Assembly (NCBI RefSeq): GCF_001723175.1
Contig: NC_064654.1
Coordinates: 3,410,001-3,474,000 of the forward strand
Length of the DNA: 64,000 nt
From: Penicillium oxalicum
Lineage: Eukaryota > Ascomycota > Eurotiomycetes > Eurotiales > Aspergillaceae
Direction of reading: 5' to 3'
Position numbers and translations under genes: made by a program. Position 1 is the stretch's first letter, and each line of letters starts with the position of its first letter. The notes below the pieces were generated by a model. The model saw only the letters and a program-made list of their open reading frames with translations. It had not been told where the DNA came from and did no database searches. Of this stretch, positions 13,145 through 26,496 are shown in pieces.

Positions 13145-13162
13145 GGGGGGGGGGGGGGGGGG
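13145..13162. repeat. Poly-G run (18 nt)
   Basis: Uninterrupted G run in the gene-poor stretch. Confidence 0.9.
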
Positions 13163-16100
13163 CTAGAACAGTCGGGGATGCGAGAGGATGACAGAGGTAA
13201 GATCAATGGTGGGCAGTGAGTCCCTGCTAGGTTAGTCAGTATCTGTCTACGTGTATCTATGTAAATAACTGAGGACCATGGGACCACGGCAGCAGCCTTG
13301 ACAGGATGCACGATGGAAATGTGGAGCGGAAAAGCAACGCAAAGACTGATAATGTGGAACGAGACGAACCCCCTTCATCTCAAGCGTGGTTATATCCATG
13401 GAATAGAGTAGGTGCTGGATTCCATAGAGTTTATATAAATACCTCATGTAAGGGCTGCCGCGAATGCTTCATGTTGAGCCGACTCTTCCATCAAGTAGCC
13501 CTCAATGGCCCACCTACACGGGCCTTTTGTGCACATGGACTCTGTTCGAGCGGGTGGCTGAAATCAGCGGATATCCCAGATGCAAGCCCAGTGCACCAAC
13601 ACTGACCTACAATACCCGTCCCTCTAACAATTGAAGAGCTCCCAACTTGACATGAAACATTCTGGCCGGGGGTCTTACTATTATCTAGCAATGCAAAGTC
13701 CTGTCTTCGGGACATGAACCCATTAGGGGGTGGGGGTTTAAGACTCCGGATAAAGTAGGAGACAGCTTACTCCATTCCTTTGCCAACCAGAATTAAAAGG
13801 TTGCCTGCGTTGGTTCCACGTTGGGGAACTAGAAGACGGGCGTCATGTTAATATCTACAAGGTAGCTTGATATCATCTAGACAGTCCTTGGAACTATATG
13901 TGGTACTGTGTATTGAGCATGCTCCTGCTGGTTCCTCCTTTTGGTGGCACGTTGGTTCAATATTTCACTTGTATGGCAGTCTTGACCTCACCGCGCGCAC
14001 TTCCTCGTCATCTATGGAAACGTGACCCCAAATCTTCATAGAATGACAGTTTGGCACAGAATAACTTTTTGACTCGACAATCCGACACGCGCAACTGCGC
14101 CAAATTGGCAGGAGCCAAGGGAATCTATCTATTTGGAATGAATCCAGAATCATCAATAGACTGAACTGCCTAATTCTAAATATAAAATCCTCAATGGCCT
14201 TTCCACCAATAACTCAAACTCATCCAGTCAAGAAACAACCCCCCCCCCCCCTCTCTCCCCCGTCTCATCATTGTCCAGCAGATAAAATGGCAGAACCACA
14301 GACTTCAACCTCTCACCCTGGGCGGGAGGGGGAAACAAACAACAAACAATCGAAACATGAAAGACCCTCCGTCCCCGAGTCCGACATATCAACCTCATGT
14401 AGACGCATACAAGTAAGGGGGGCCACCCTGTCCCCACTGAACTGTCGATCGCCCGCTTCATTCCCGAGCATGCCGAATCATCCAACAAGGTTCAAGCCGG
14501 TATGGAATTCCATATATTGTGCCTGATCATTCATCTTCCTCGTCCGGTCCGATCTGGCCTGACCCGGGCCCGGCCTGGTCTCCACATCCTTCTACAGTAG
14601 CTTTTATGTAGGGATATTTGATATTCAGACCACCGGTGCGCTTTTGCCCCATCCCAGACTGCAGGTGAAATAGTGGGGAAAATTTCATGTTGGATTTGGA
14701 TCCTCGGGATGTCGCATTTTATTTTTTTATTCTTTATGATTTTTTTCTTTAATTTTTATCCCCCCGTTTAGTAGGGTCCCACGGTATGGAGGGTCTATCA
14801 GGAATAGAACCACAGGGGTAGAATGGGCTAGGAGATATCAGACTGGTGTAGTATGGATGGATGTCGATGCGCTCCATGTGCGTGCAGGATTGTCTTTTTT
14901 GCAGAGTCATCCCGGTGCTTCTTCCCACCTTGTCTGCTTTGTATGGACCTTGTTTCGATGATTGATGTGTGTGGATGGGTCCTTTGGTAAAGACTATTCA
15001 AAATGTGTTTGGTATTTTCATATCGAACCTGTGGATTGAGGAGGGGAGAAGGAGAGGGTGGTTCTTTCGAATGGGATGATCGTGATCGTGCAGGGGGTCG
15101 AGGGTAACACAGACCGTGACGAGACGGATAGATGCATGGCGTATTCAGTCTGTGGCACCGAGATCCTTGGGGTACCTACATGTGTCTGAGTGACTCTCTA
15201 CTATTATGCAGTATTCTCGTCATTTGGGGGGCCCGGGGTAGGATGTGCTGCAAAAGCCCGTTGGGATATTTTTGTTGCCTGGTGACTGAGAGAGGAAAGA
15301 CAGAAAGACAAGAGAGGAAAAGGGAAAGAGGGGAAAAAAAAGTCTATATCCTCTTGGTGTAGTGTCTGACTGGGGACTTTTTATCTCTCTTTTATTTAGT
15401 TTCGGTTCTTCTCTCGTTGCTTTGTTTTAGAGATAACCTGCTTGGTGGATCACGAAACTCGGGAGGGAATCACTGACCTGGAATGTCTATTGTATGGAAG
15501 GGACCACCAAGCGTGCTGATTTGAGCCCGGGACCGTTGACACAAAGTGTTTGGAATCCCCCCTTTTCCAGGGAAAATCGAGAAGAATCTGAACTCTCTTC
15601 CGGGGGGAATTGGTCAGATGGTGCAGCCTCTCAGCGGACCAACTGGTCTGGTACATGTTCAGTGCCCTGCTGCTTGTTGACCTGGCAGTCCGCTCTCTGC
15701 CTCGGATGGACTCGAGGATTTAGGGTCACTTCCAAGGTACCAGTGTATAAGTCGAGCGACAGACCTCATTTCATTGGAGTTATTCCAGGGAAACTTCAAG
15801 AGTAGAGAAATGTTCATGTAGTCTTTTCTTTTCTCTTTTTACTTCGTAACGATGCGTTCATAATGTACCTACAACGAGTGGATGATGGGTGTTATTTCAG
15901 CCTCCAAGATGGCTTGGATTGTATTCTCATATTCCAAGCATGCACGCACGTGTAGAGCAGACTATTCAAGAGTACTCTCTAGCTCGTCTTCATCATTTGA
16001 TGTTTCGGGTATAACGAATACCAAGTCTAGCTCTCCGTATAAGCCACGATGTAGTCGGTAAAAGTAAATGTAGAAACCTATTCTTCAAGATACACTACTA

Positions 16101-17657
16101 GCACCTGATGGTTGTGATAACATGATGCATTCAAGTGACCACTTCACTCTCGTGCAAAGCATTTGCAGACTGCCCAGAGCCACGTGTCTTTCTACTTCTT
16201 TCGACTAACCCAGAAGAGACCAACCGGATGGACGGAGATGGGATCGAACTCGATTCAAAATCGACCGGACTGTCATATCCATTCGCTCCCGAGTCTCCGA
16301 GCTTGCAATCGTTCCATCAATCATTCGGAAGGGTGGGGGGGGGGGGAAGCTCTCGCCCTTTGATAGATCGTCCAGTAGAGGCTCAGGCCGTGGTTGTCCG
16401 TTATTTTCCTCCTTCTCCGGATAAGGGCAGACCCCGGCAAGCCCCATCTTTCTTATCCATGGCTAACAACACAGTGTACAGTGGACTCGGTTCTTGCATT
16501 TCGGTACTAGTAGTACTGTACTTTTCTATATATGCAGCTGCTTAGTCAAGAGTGTTGAAATAGAGAGAGAGTAGGGTGACTCCGGGAAACGTGGAGAGAA
16601 GAAAATAAATAGAGAAGGACCTAAGATCTCAGATTTCCAGTCTAGATCAGACACATCTACCTATTTGAGCGCTCTCGAAATTAATGTAATAATCAATCTC
16701 CATCTCGCAGCTCCCTCCAAGGAGGCAAGAGAGATCTAACCCTGTACATCTCTTATAAGCACAAGCCCGTCTAAAAATGATCATCTCAAATCTGCAAGCA
16801 GGAAATTGACAGTATCCGTTTGCTACACTGTGAATGGTATCCTCTAGGCTGTCGGTATTGTCCCGAGTAGTTCAATGTTTGAGTGGAGTTGACCGGAATC
16901 TTCAGTCCAAAGTCTACTATCCCACCTACTTCTAGTACCGACCCGTACTGGCAGAGTCTCTGCTGTTTGGGTTTATGCTACAGTGCTTCTCCCCTGGAAT
17001 GAATTTTGTCATAAAGCTTGACAGAGAGCGCTGTTCTATCAATTCGAGTTCAGACGTCGGTTCAATCTCAGCTTTAAACCCCAACCCCCCCCCCCCAAGC
17101 ATTTTTGCGGCCCCGGGGAAGTAGCATCCAGGCAGATGATGTCCAAGATACTATTCACTTGAACTGGGCAGCAGATACCTCGTGAATGTACAGTCTAGAG
17201 TATTATATAGTTAGGGTGTGAGATTTCTGCCTCGACGACACCGCTGGCCTGGATGAAGGGTGAAGGTGTGAACAGCTCCCGGACTCGAGGGCTGCACCCC
17301 TTCGGTTCTTGCTCTCTCTCTTTCCCTCTCTCTATCTGACTAGAATGTCGGAGAGTGTCAGATATAGTCTCAAAGACATTGATCTGAATGCTCTACGATG
17401 TATATATGGAATGAATCCTCACACTCTTTCCGTATCTGGAGTAGGGTGGATGGCTGCCACGATGGGCCGGATCGAGGAGCCTACCACAAAAAAAAGGCTC
17501 CACTTCCTCCACGCCAGCCAAGTCCACTTGAACATCCACTCATCAACTTCGCAAAGAGAGAAACCCTTATCAAACAAGAGGGAAAGAAATCAGATAATCC
17601 ATGAACCATTGACGTGGAAAGCGTCAACAGAGCTCTGTGACGCTGAGCCTTGCGAAA

Positions 17658-17678
17658 GGGGGGGGGGGGGGGGGGGGG
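17658..17678. repeat. Poly-G run (21 nt)
   Basis: Uninterrupted G run in the gene-poor stretch. Confidence 0.9.
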
Positions 17679-19574
17679 CGGGTTGCACTTTTTGGTGGGG
17701 ATGGTGGGAAGAATGGGGACCATACCACGGGCTGTCGGGCAATAATGAAGCAGGAATCTTGGTGAATGGAGCCCCCCCTTTTTAGGACTTTTTTCTTTTT
17801 TCTTTTCTCCCTCCCATTTTTTGATTCTTTAGCTGAATAAGGCTTGACCCATTAGGAACTAGTGGCTGAGCAGGGCGGACAGCCATGCAGGCACCTCCGG
17901 GTCTGTGAGTAACTTGAAGGGTGGAGAGAACACAGAGGGCTCTTGGGGCCCCAGAGGCGGCGCTTGTCGGGGGCCGGTGAGCGCTTGAATGGCTTATCTG
18001 TCCCGATCAGCCTAATTGGCTCGTCGCTACGCTACTGGAGAGCAACGATCGGGACTATAGTTGTTTGACGTCTCATCGTAGTCGTTTCTCTGCATGGGAT
18101 GTAGCGAGATCTAGCCGTTGGGATTGGGAGAAGAGGCAATTCATAACTAGCCACGGGAACTGACTGACTCCTCCTGTCAGGACTCAGGCAGAGCATGCGT
18201 CACCTTTTCCCCCTTCTATCATGTGCGACCGTGTAATGTGAGAAAGGGTGCCCGGTACAGATGCAGTCCAGGAGATTCCCTCTACGGGGGGCTGTCCAAT
18301 TCGGTGACAGTTGTTTTTTTTTTTCAAACAGCGTGCTCATCAAGAAACAGGGACTATCCTTTTCTCATAGACCTCGAAGATGGTCCCGTGCTTGAGGGGG
18401 GTCACACCCTCTTGCGTATGCTGTGTGAAGTGTGTTACGACCTGGATGCATGCAGACCGAACGGTTGACGGGTGGTGACCATGGCGGAATCGCGCCCTGA
18501 GTGGTTGCATGCCGGAGTGGGCGGTTGACGACCAGGGGGGATCACGCACAGTCGGGTAGACTGCTGCACGGCCCAACCGGAGATTCAGTGTGTGCCAATC
18601 ACCAGGTGGACGGAAACGAGGGACATGGATGCACTCATCTCGGAGTCGCACGGAGAAAATTAATTGCGCAGGTGCAGTTATGGAACTTTTTTTTTTTGCT
18701 TTCTTTTTTTCCCTTGGTGGATGGATTTAGTGCTTGACAAGCCCTAAAGCCTAAGGAACCACCCGTTTAGGCTACCTGGATGGGTGAACTGTGTTACCCA
18801 CACAGGGGGGCCAACCACCTGGTCGAGGGAGCTGGCCGGGGCCTGTGCGAGTATGATGGGATCATCTATTGTGGGAAGATTCATCTCCGCCAGTCAGGGT
18901 GGATGGCCTGCTGGGGACGGGGAAGTGTGTCAATTCGAAGAGAAAAATTCTGGTCATGCCAGTCATGTCCGTCCACAGAATCCACGTCCAACGACCATCA
19001 TCCTGCAATGGGGGAGATCTTCTGGCATGGGAGCAAAGTGCCGATGCACTGAACGCGCTGGGCCAGGAGCCTGAGCCCTGGTCGCCGCAACCTTAAGGAA
19101 CCTTAGCCGGAGACGGTGACCACATCATCACGTGTTCTCTCGCCCCCGGGTGTCCACGGGGGTGTCCACCCGAGCTGGACCCACTTGGCGCTGGGGAGGA
19201 GGGGCCTGCTCTCGTTGTGCCTGGGAGAAGCCACACAGTGGCATGGACGAGAAAGTCGAGGCTCGTGCAGTCGACAGCAAGTGACCAGTGAGTCACTAAA
19301 TACGTATACTCACTCATATATGGTCAAGGAACCCTTCACCATAGTCCAAGGGGGAACTTTTATGGAGACGTAACCTCAGGAGGAGGATCGCCTGAGTAGT
19401 GATGCTCGATGAGTCTCGTGAATGGTCTCTCTGGAACGAGATCATGGCTTCACCAAGACCCTTGTCGGGAGCCAGTCAGGTTGACTGCATAGGAAACATA
19501 TGAAACAAGTACAACGAAAGTCAACCCACTGTTGAGAGAAGAAGAAACAAAAATGAAATCAATCAAAAAAAGAA

Positions 19575-19595
19575 CCCCCCCCCCCCCCCCCCCCC
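19575..19595. repeat. Poly-C run (21 nt)
   Basis: Uninterrupted C run preceded by an A-rich stretch, in the gene-poor region about 1.6 kb before the SsnF start. Confidence 0.9.
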
Positions 19596-20466
19596 AAAAG
19601 GTCGGTCGCCCCAGACTCCAGACAGAAGAGATGGATGCATAGAAGACGCAACAGAAATCTACATGGAGCGACGGTCAGGTTCAACAGAATCCCAGGGGCG
19701 CCTCGTTAGCGCGTAAATCTCTACAGGGCGGGGAGGAGGTACTGGATATGGACATGCGGTCATTCTGACCCTCCCATGGACATTGAAGCTGGGCCACTCC
19801 TGACGCGACCGAGAAACGGTCATGTCTCTTTGCTCTGCAGGGAAGGGGGAAAGGGAAAAAGCCCAGAAAAAAGGACCTAACCGCCTCCCAGATCGGACCC
19901 ACTAAGCTAGTCTCACAAAGGGAAGACTCAAGTGGGGCCCTTTGAGGTTTTGCATTTTTCTTATTCTTCTCCCTTTTTTTGTATTTTCATTTTTTGCCTT
20001 TCTCTGATTGGGTAGAGAGGAGGATCCTGCTGGGCGATGATTCGTGGTTGGGGTGGGAAATTGATATTTTTTCGATTTGATTTTACTTTGGGGGAGAAAA
20101 CTGGGTCTAGTGGAGCCATGGTGATGCTGGCGTTGCGCAGGACCCATTTCCGACGCCGTCCACTCGTACACGGTAAAGTTAGCGTCTGAGGGAGCTCTCC
20201 ACAGTGTCCGGTCCTGTCCTTTTTCTTGGTTGAGTCGCAACAGTTGTCAAAGATCCGACCGGACGGAAGGCATCTGAGAGAGCCCAACAATGCCAGAGAG
20301 CTGAACGACGATCCATCACGAGCTGGCGACTTCAGGATCTGAGTCCACCGACGATCTCCTCTCGCGGTCCCAATTCCAGCACTGACCCTCTCCTCTGTCT
20401 TGTTCCGAGCTGACTGGCCCCCCGAAACGGAATAGGAGGGTGCGGGATCCAGGGTGTGTCATCATG

Positions 20467-21172
20467 GATCAACCCCATCGGCCGTGGCCCTGCCCGCCTG
20501 GGCCGCTGCCCGCTCATCTCTTCTGGTGACGGCCGCAGCAGCCACTGCGCAACCACTAGCGCCGCTTGGCAAATTTCACACTTCTTGCCCGCCCCTCGAC
20601 ACTTCTCCCTTCTCTCTTTCTTCTCGGGCTTCATCCTTTTCCCTTTCTGTGATATTTCCCAGTCTCTGATACTCCTCTCACCTCACCCCCCCCCCTGATT
20701 TTCATTTTCAATTTGGACCTCTTCACTTCCATCCTCTCCAACCCCTTGCCCTCTCCTCCCCGTGGGCACTTCCTTTCAATCATCATCAATTTCCTTCAGG
20801 TTTGAGGGGGGTTTATTTCCTGCTGTTCCTGGCCACGTCGGTTCTCACACGCGCCCGTCTCCACCAACAAGTCTTGCACGCGTCTATTCTCTTCGTTCGT
20901 TTTTTCTTTTATTTTTATTCTATTTTTGTGCCGAACATTGGCCCAAGTACCACCGCCGGCCGGAAAGTTCTCGTGTGCATCCTGCGCCTCAAGACAACGC
21001 GACCTTCCCTCTCTGGGCGCCTCTCCTCCTCAGTCTTGTCTCTAAGACGGGCTCTGCGTGCAAATCTCGGCTTATCTCACCCGATTGTATAACGGGGTCG
21101 CAAGACTAGCAACCCGCCTGGACTGCATCACAATACACTGTCGCCTCGATTACGGTTCTCTTTGCAGTTGCC
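20467..21172 (+). promoter_or_regulatory. ATG-free, pyrimidine-rich leader of the SsnF gene
   Basis: Reading 20467-21172 on the plus strand I find no ATG triplet in about 706 nt, where roughly eleven would be expected by chance. The sequence is C/T-rich. The last upstream ATG is at 20464. This is what a long 5' UTR under selection against upstream starts looks like. It supports 21173 as the true start and places transcription start at least several hundred bases upstream. An intron within the leader cannot be excluded. Confidence 0.6.
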
Positions 21173-24131
21173 ATGTCGCACACCCAACCATCTCCCACGG
21201 CGGGGCCGGCGCAGCACCATCCGGGCGTGATGGTGGCGCATCCTCCGGTCAATGGCCATATGCCTCCCGCGGCGATGCCTGCGCAAGGTCAGAAGGGAGT
21301 GCCCTTGACGACAGCTCAGAAGATTGCTGCCCTGAATGAACAAGTCTGGCTTCAAATTGGTACGCGCTCTATCAACCCAGTTTCGGGCTCGCTGTAAAGA
21401 TTCCTCCCCCGAGCTATCTCTAACCGACCATCTTTCTTACAGGAAGCCTCACCGAACTGATGGGTGACCTGGATGGTGCGATGAACGCGTATGAACAGGC
21501 TCTGCGCCATAATCAGTGGTCCATTCCAGCCATGAATGCCATTTCATGCATTCTCCGCACAAAGGAACAGTTCCCCAAGGCCATTGAATACCTGCAAAAT
21601 ATCCTCAAGCTCGACCCCACAAGCGGCGAGACCTGGGGTAGCCTAGGTCATTGTCACCTGATGATGGATAACTTACAAGAGGCCTACACCTCCTACCAGC
21701 AGGCCTTGTACCATCTACGTGATCCTAAGGTGAGTGAAAAACCAATGTGTCTTGACTCACCAGCACGATGGCAGACAACTCATTGGCCTTCTTTTGATAG
21801 GAACCAAAGCTCTGGTACGGCATCGGTATCCTTTATGACCGCTACGGATCCTTGGACCATGCCGAAGAGGCTTTCTCGCAGGTGATGCGGATGGCGCCTG
21901 AATTTGAAAAGGCCAACGAAATCTATTTCCGCTTGGGCATAATATATAAGCAGCAGCAGAAGTTCAGCCAAAGTCTCGACGTAAGTGACACCGTGCTCCA
22001 GCCGTCCCCGCCCGGAGAATTTGCTCAGCTGACCCTTGCGTTCGTCTCGCGCAGTGTTTCAAATACATCGTCAATGACCCTCCACGCCCGTTGACGGAAG
22101 AGGACATCTGGTTCCAGGTGGGCCATGTCCACGAGCAACAAAAGGATGTAAGTTTTTTTTTTGATTCAACAAGCAACCCGGAGAGTGAAGTCCCACCCCC
22201 CACTGACACAACCATTCTAGTTCGACTCGGCGCAAGCCGCTTACCGTCGTGTCCTGGAACGTGATCCCAACCATGCCAAAGTCCTCCAGCAACTTGGATG
22301 GCTGTATCACCAGCAGAGCAACAGCTATGCCAGCCAGGAGAAGGCGATTGAGTACTTGGAGAAGTCTGTCAGTGCCGACAACAACGACGCTCAAAGTTGG
22401 TACCTTCTCGGTCGCTGCTACATGTCGCAGGCCAAGTACCCGAAGGCGTATGAAGCTTATCAGCAGGCCGTCTACCGCGATGGTCGCAACCCTACATTTT
22501 GGTGCTCGATTGGTGTGCTCTACTACCAGATCAACCAGTATCGCGATGCTCTCGACGCCTACTCTCGTGCGATTCGCCTAAATCCCTATATTTCGGAGGT
22601 TTGGTATGATCTCGGTACCCTGTACGAGTCATGCAACAACCAGATTGCGGATGCCCTGGATGCCTACGGCCGGGCTGCGGACCTTGATCCTACCAATGTT
22701 CACATCAAGGCGCGTCTGCAGCTTCTCCAGAGCCAGCTGTCGGGCTCGACCCAGCAGAACAATGCCCCTGCGCCACAGCCACAGGACGTCCACCCCCAGG
22801 CTTATCAGGCGCCGGGTGTCGGTGCTCCTCCCGCTCCTCAGTGGGGTGGCCCCGCGCCCGCTGCTGCCCCGGCACCAGTCGGTCCCCCTCCCCAAGCTCC
22901 CGCCCCTCCACGCCAGATTGACTGGAGTCGGGGCGCCAACGATCTGCACCCCCAGCAAGCGCCTTCCCTCGCCGCTGCCAATGGCGTGGACCAGCGCGAT
23001 GCCATGCGTGGCCCGGGTGCCTCTCAAGCCAGCCCCCGTCAAGACCCTGGCCGAGCATTCCCGGACCCTTCACGCCCGGGCGCATCCACTCGCTCGCCGA
23101 AGATGGCCGGTTCCGGTGGCTATCCTCCCCACCATACCCTGCCTCAGCTGGGAAATGGCCCGGCTCCCACCCACGAGCGTGGCCCTAGTGGCGGCAATGC
23201 ACCCTTCGGGTCTGGTGGCCGTGGTCACTTGCCTCCAGCCCCCGCTGGTCCCCCCGGAGGAGCACCCGGCGCACCCAACACTGGTGTGGCCCCTGGCGGC
23301 CCGGCCCCTCCTTATCCTCACCGACCATTCACCCCTCCGACGGAGATTCGCCCCATTCGCGACGAACGACCTTCTTCCCCCGGCGCCGGCTATCCCCACC
23401 AGCAGTATCACCACGGTCCCCTGGCCCCTGCTCCCCCAGGGGGCGCGACCGGCATTGCGGCTGGTGCTCCTCCTCCCGCGTCTGCTACAAGCGCTGCTGA
23501 CCAAGCCGCCCGTGACCGCGTGGATGACCGCCCCCCGTCGGCTATGAAGCGTGGCCGTGAGTGGGAGAGTGAGGCCGGCCCTATCAAGAAACAGGCGAGC
23601 GATGAGACCCGAGCCCGCCTCGATGACCAGAACAGTCGCCGGCCCAGTCCGCCCGCCCGCCTGCCTTCTCCCAGTCAGATGCAGCGACGTAGTTCCTCTG
23701 AGGCTCGTCGGGAGGATGCTCGCCGAGCCAACGAGAACTATCATCCCTCCGAGGCGGCTCACCATCCCCCCACGCTGCCTTCTATTCAAAGCATGCCTCC
23801 TCATGCAGCCGGTGGCCCGGGTCTTCCTCCCATGTCAGAGAGCACTGCTCCTCCGTCTGCCCCGTCCAATGGTCCTCCTTCCTCTGCCCCTCCGGCGGCT
23901 CGCACACCTGTCAAGGAGGAAGCGTCCCGTCCTGAAGCGCCTGCCTCTCACGAGCCCGCTGCTCGAAAGATGGACGTTGATGAGGACTATGATGATGATG
24001 GTGACGATGACAAGAAGGCCAGCATCGTGGCCAAGGCTAGCCCCAACGGCAGCGCTGCCGGCGTCGGTCCTAATGGAAATGCCATTGGCAATGGTCGGCA
24101 GGGCACTCCTTCCAAGACTGAGACTGCCTAA
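21173..24131 (+). CDS. ssnF: Ssn6/Cyc8-type TPR transcriptional corepressor
   Basis: Five exons (21173-21359, 21443-21729, 21801-21980, 22055-22147, 22221-24131) give 885 aa. All phases close. Residues about 45-400 are consecutive tetratricopeptide repeats (e.g. GDLDGAMNAYEQALRHNQWS, KYPKAYEAYQQAVYRDGRNP, YRDALDAYSRAIRLNPYISE). The remainder is Pro/Ala/Gln-rich and disordered, with an acidic patch (DVDEDYDDDGDDD) near the end. In the family, Ssn6/Cyc8 binds Tup1 (RcoA in Aspergillus) through its TPRs and is recruited by DNA-bound repressors to silence genes for carbon use, stress and development in the nucleus. The TPR order and the WLQIGSLTELMGDLDGAMNA opening match this family. The four introns are all in the TPR half. 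The assignment is secure; the low-complexity C-terminal half is not informative. Confidence 0.95.
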
Positions 24132-26496
24132 AGTTGACAAAAGTACGCATTGCTCCATATTTTCCGCGACTGGTGTCTCGTGTACTTTTGAGTTCTTGCA
24201 ACTCGATGCATGTCTTTCAATACACGGTATTTGACCGGACATTCGTTCCATCGGCCGGTCTTTTCCCTTTCCCCCCTCCTCCTTCACTTTCTACTTCTGT
24301 TTACCGTGGAACGGTACATTTTGTCTTCCCCCCCTCCTTTCGCATTCACACCAGGATCACCTCCGCGTTATCTTCTCCTAGCCTAGAGGTCAGCCGATGG
24401 CGCGATCTGGTCATGGGTACTGCATTCCAATCTTTCCCCGCTTTTCATGAAGTTTATTCTTATCCTTTACTTGAAAATGATTTTTCTTCTTCACGTGTCT
24501 CTCTTCTTGATATGAACTTGATGCAAGGGCTTTTTCTTTGATAGCAATTCAGCCATTTTCTTCGACATTAGAGTCCCTCATCACCTAGCAAAGTCTACTA
24601 GATTGAGTCGTGTGTGGCGCCTCGTACATGATTGTTGACTGCCTACCTAGGTAGGCGACTGAATCACAGGTAACTAATGATGGAGCGAACTATGATTCCA
24701 TCGCACAAGATGGGAGCGGGAGAAGTAAGATTATAGGATATTGCCAGGTGGCCGGCGCAGATCAAGCCTGTCAGATTGCTCGGATTTTCTGCTTGATCCC
24801 CTCAAGCCAATCCAAGGGTGAGCCTGGGCCTTGAGGACAATGACGTGAACAATTGAATACAACTTGATTTTTCTTCTAATGTTGTTGTCGTATTGGATTT
24901 TCCTGTAGTTGTTAGGTTCAATATAGCTCTATTTCATCGAATACCTGTTAATTCCGGCATTCCTATGGACGTGCTCGATGACAGTCGACCTTGCTTCAAT
25001 TTTAACAACAGTAGACAACCCAACGGCCCGCTTTAGTTTGGTAAGTATCTCTGTATTTGATGAAATACTGGCTGATTCTGAGTGCTTTGGCTTGGAATCA
25101 CCTCGCTTTTTTCTTTATCGTTATTTATTTCTTGGGATTTCTAGTCCATTCATTTGGAGGACGGCCGGGCCCTGGCCGTAGGCTGAGAATGATCATGGGT
25201 GGTTTTGACGAGTTGGGACTATGGTAGCACATGGCAGCAATGTACATTGGTAGGTACCTATTAGGTACCGAGCCGACCGGGGCATCTTATCCATCAAACT
25301 TTAGTCATACAAACCTACTGGGTACCTAGCGGTTTTATCTGTCGCCCGGGCAGACCAGTAATCTCAATGAAGAACCTTTACATATGGACTTTCTACCCGG
25401 TAAATAATCTTACATCTGCCCGGAGATGTACAAATCTACATAGGCATCACCCTTGTCTGGAACAGGAGGTATGTACCTCTGTAAGGGCAAGTCATGAACT
25501 CGTGCAGACTGCTAGTATTCTGGCTGAAGAATAGTACCATCCTAGGCTTGACGTGGTTGATGCAGGTGGATTCTGTCAATCAAATACAATATTGGTCTCT
25601 CTGTTGGTAGGCGAGAGACTACACGAAGCTAATAGGAGGAATTCGTAGAAAACTCCATTGAGGAAGCATGTAAGTGGTAGTGGATGTATGAGATAGGACC
25701 AGAGCATTTTCGCTCCTGTTTCAATCTTGTACTTGTGGTCAAGTAGGTAGAAATGATCGACGTAGATGCTGAGGAATTCCGTTGGAATTGAATCGAGAGC
25801 TGGAAGGTCTATGTTGAAATTACATATATATCCTGTCGAGTCCTTTGCCAGAAAACGATTCCACCTACCTACCTACCGACTTATGCAGCGGTGTACATGA
25901 CTATAGTATCCACCGTTGACACTTGCCTGAATTGGGTCATGGCAGGCACCTTGATTTATTCCAGTTGCGTAAGTCCAATGAATCAGACTGAAGCCGACAG
26001 ATCGTAGGACAGACATTGACGAAGTGGAATGTGTCCATCTCTTGTATCCTCGGTAAACTCATAGCCACAAGGGACTTAAATTTACAATGAAGAATAGAAT
26101 ATCTGATAGGAGCAATGACACGAGTGGTCTACTCGATTATCATCAAAAGAAGAAGCAAAAAAAAAAGAATGGAAACTCTCCATACGGGCCCTTTTCCACT
26201 CAGGTTGACCGCACAGCGAGATCACGGGTCATTGCAATCCAACATGAAGAATGGATCACGAGAGGTGGGCCCTTTTCGGGCAGAGAGCGACCCGCCCAGC
26301 CCAACGTTTGGGGGCAAAAGCTCGTACATCACGTGAAAGCTTCAAGCATCATGTGACTCGGTCTAGGAACGGGCGGTAGGTGGGGTCGCTTACCGGCTGA
26401 CTCAGCCCACAACTCGGCGGAAGCGCAAAATGCTTTCCACACTTTCCATCGTGACTTTCTCGACGTCCTCACCACGCTAACGACAACAGGGTCAAG
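24132..26496. other. Intergenic: ssnF 3' region and rpl3 promoter
   Basis: No gene seen. The 3' end of ssnF is followed by C/T-rich then AT-richer DNA. Between about 24.6 and 25.9 kb there is a cluster of TAGGTA/TACCTA words, including a perfect 16-bp palindrome and a 10-bp palindrome. The last few hundred bases precede rpl3 and should hold its promoter; I could not pick out a specific site. Confidence 0.5.
24641..24656. repeat. Perfect 16-bp palindrome GCCTACCTAGGTAGGC
   Basis: The 16-mer equals its own reverse complement. Related words follow at 25251-25260 (TAGGTACCTA, also palindromic), about 25262, about 25321 and about 25862 (tandem CTAC). No protein binding is implied by the sequence alone. 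Confidence 0.85.

Larger units (their letters stand above)
9399..20466. other. 11-kb gene-poor stretch
   Basis: I found no frame with recognisable domains, convincing splicing or long length. Frames of 100-170 codons occur but are compositionally irregular, overlap others and look random. Contents seen: GA microsatellite near 9476-9510; poly-G runs at 13145-13162, 16335-16346 and 17658-17678; poly-C runs at 14239-14251, 17085-17096 and 19575-19595; T-rich blocks near 14710-14760, 18310 and 18690. It could hold regulatory DNA of the SsnF gene, non-coding transcripts, or a diverged gene I cannot read. Confidence 0.5.

Noticed and set aside
23070..23804. Minus-strand frame (244 codons) opposite ssnF
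   Set aside because: It is antisense to the Pro-rich part of SsnF, with Arg/Gly-rich shadow composition and no domain.
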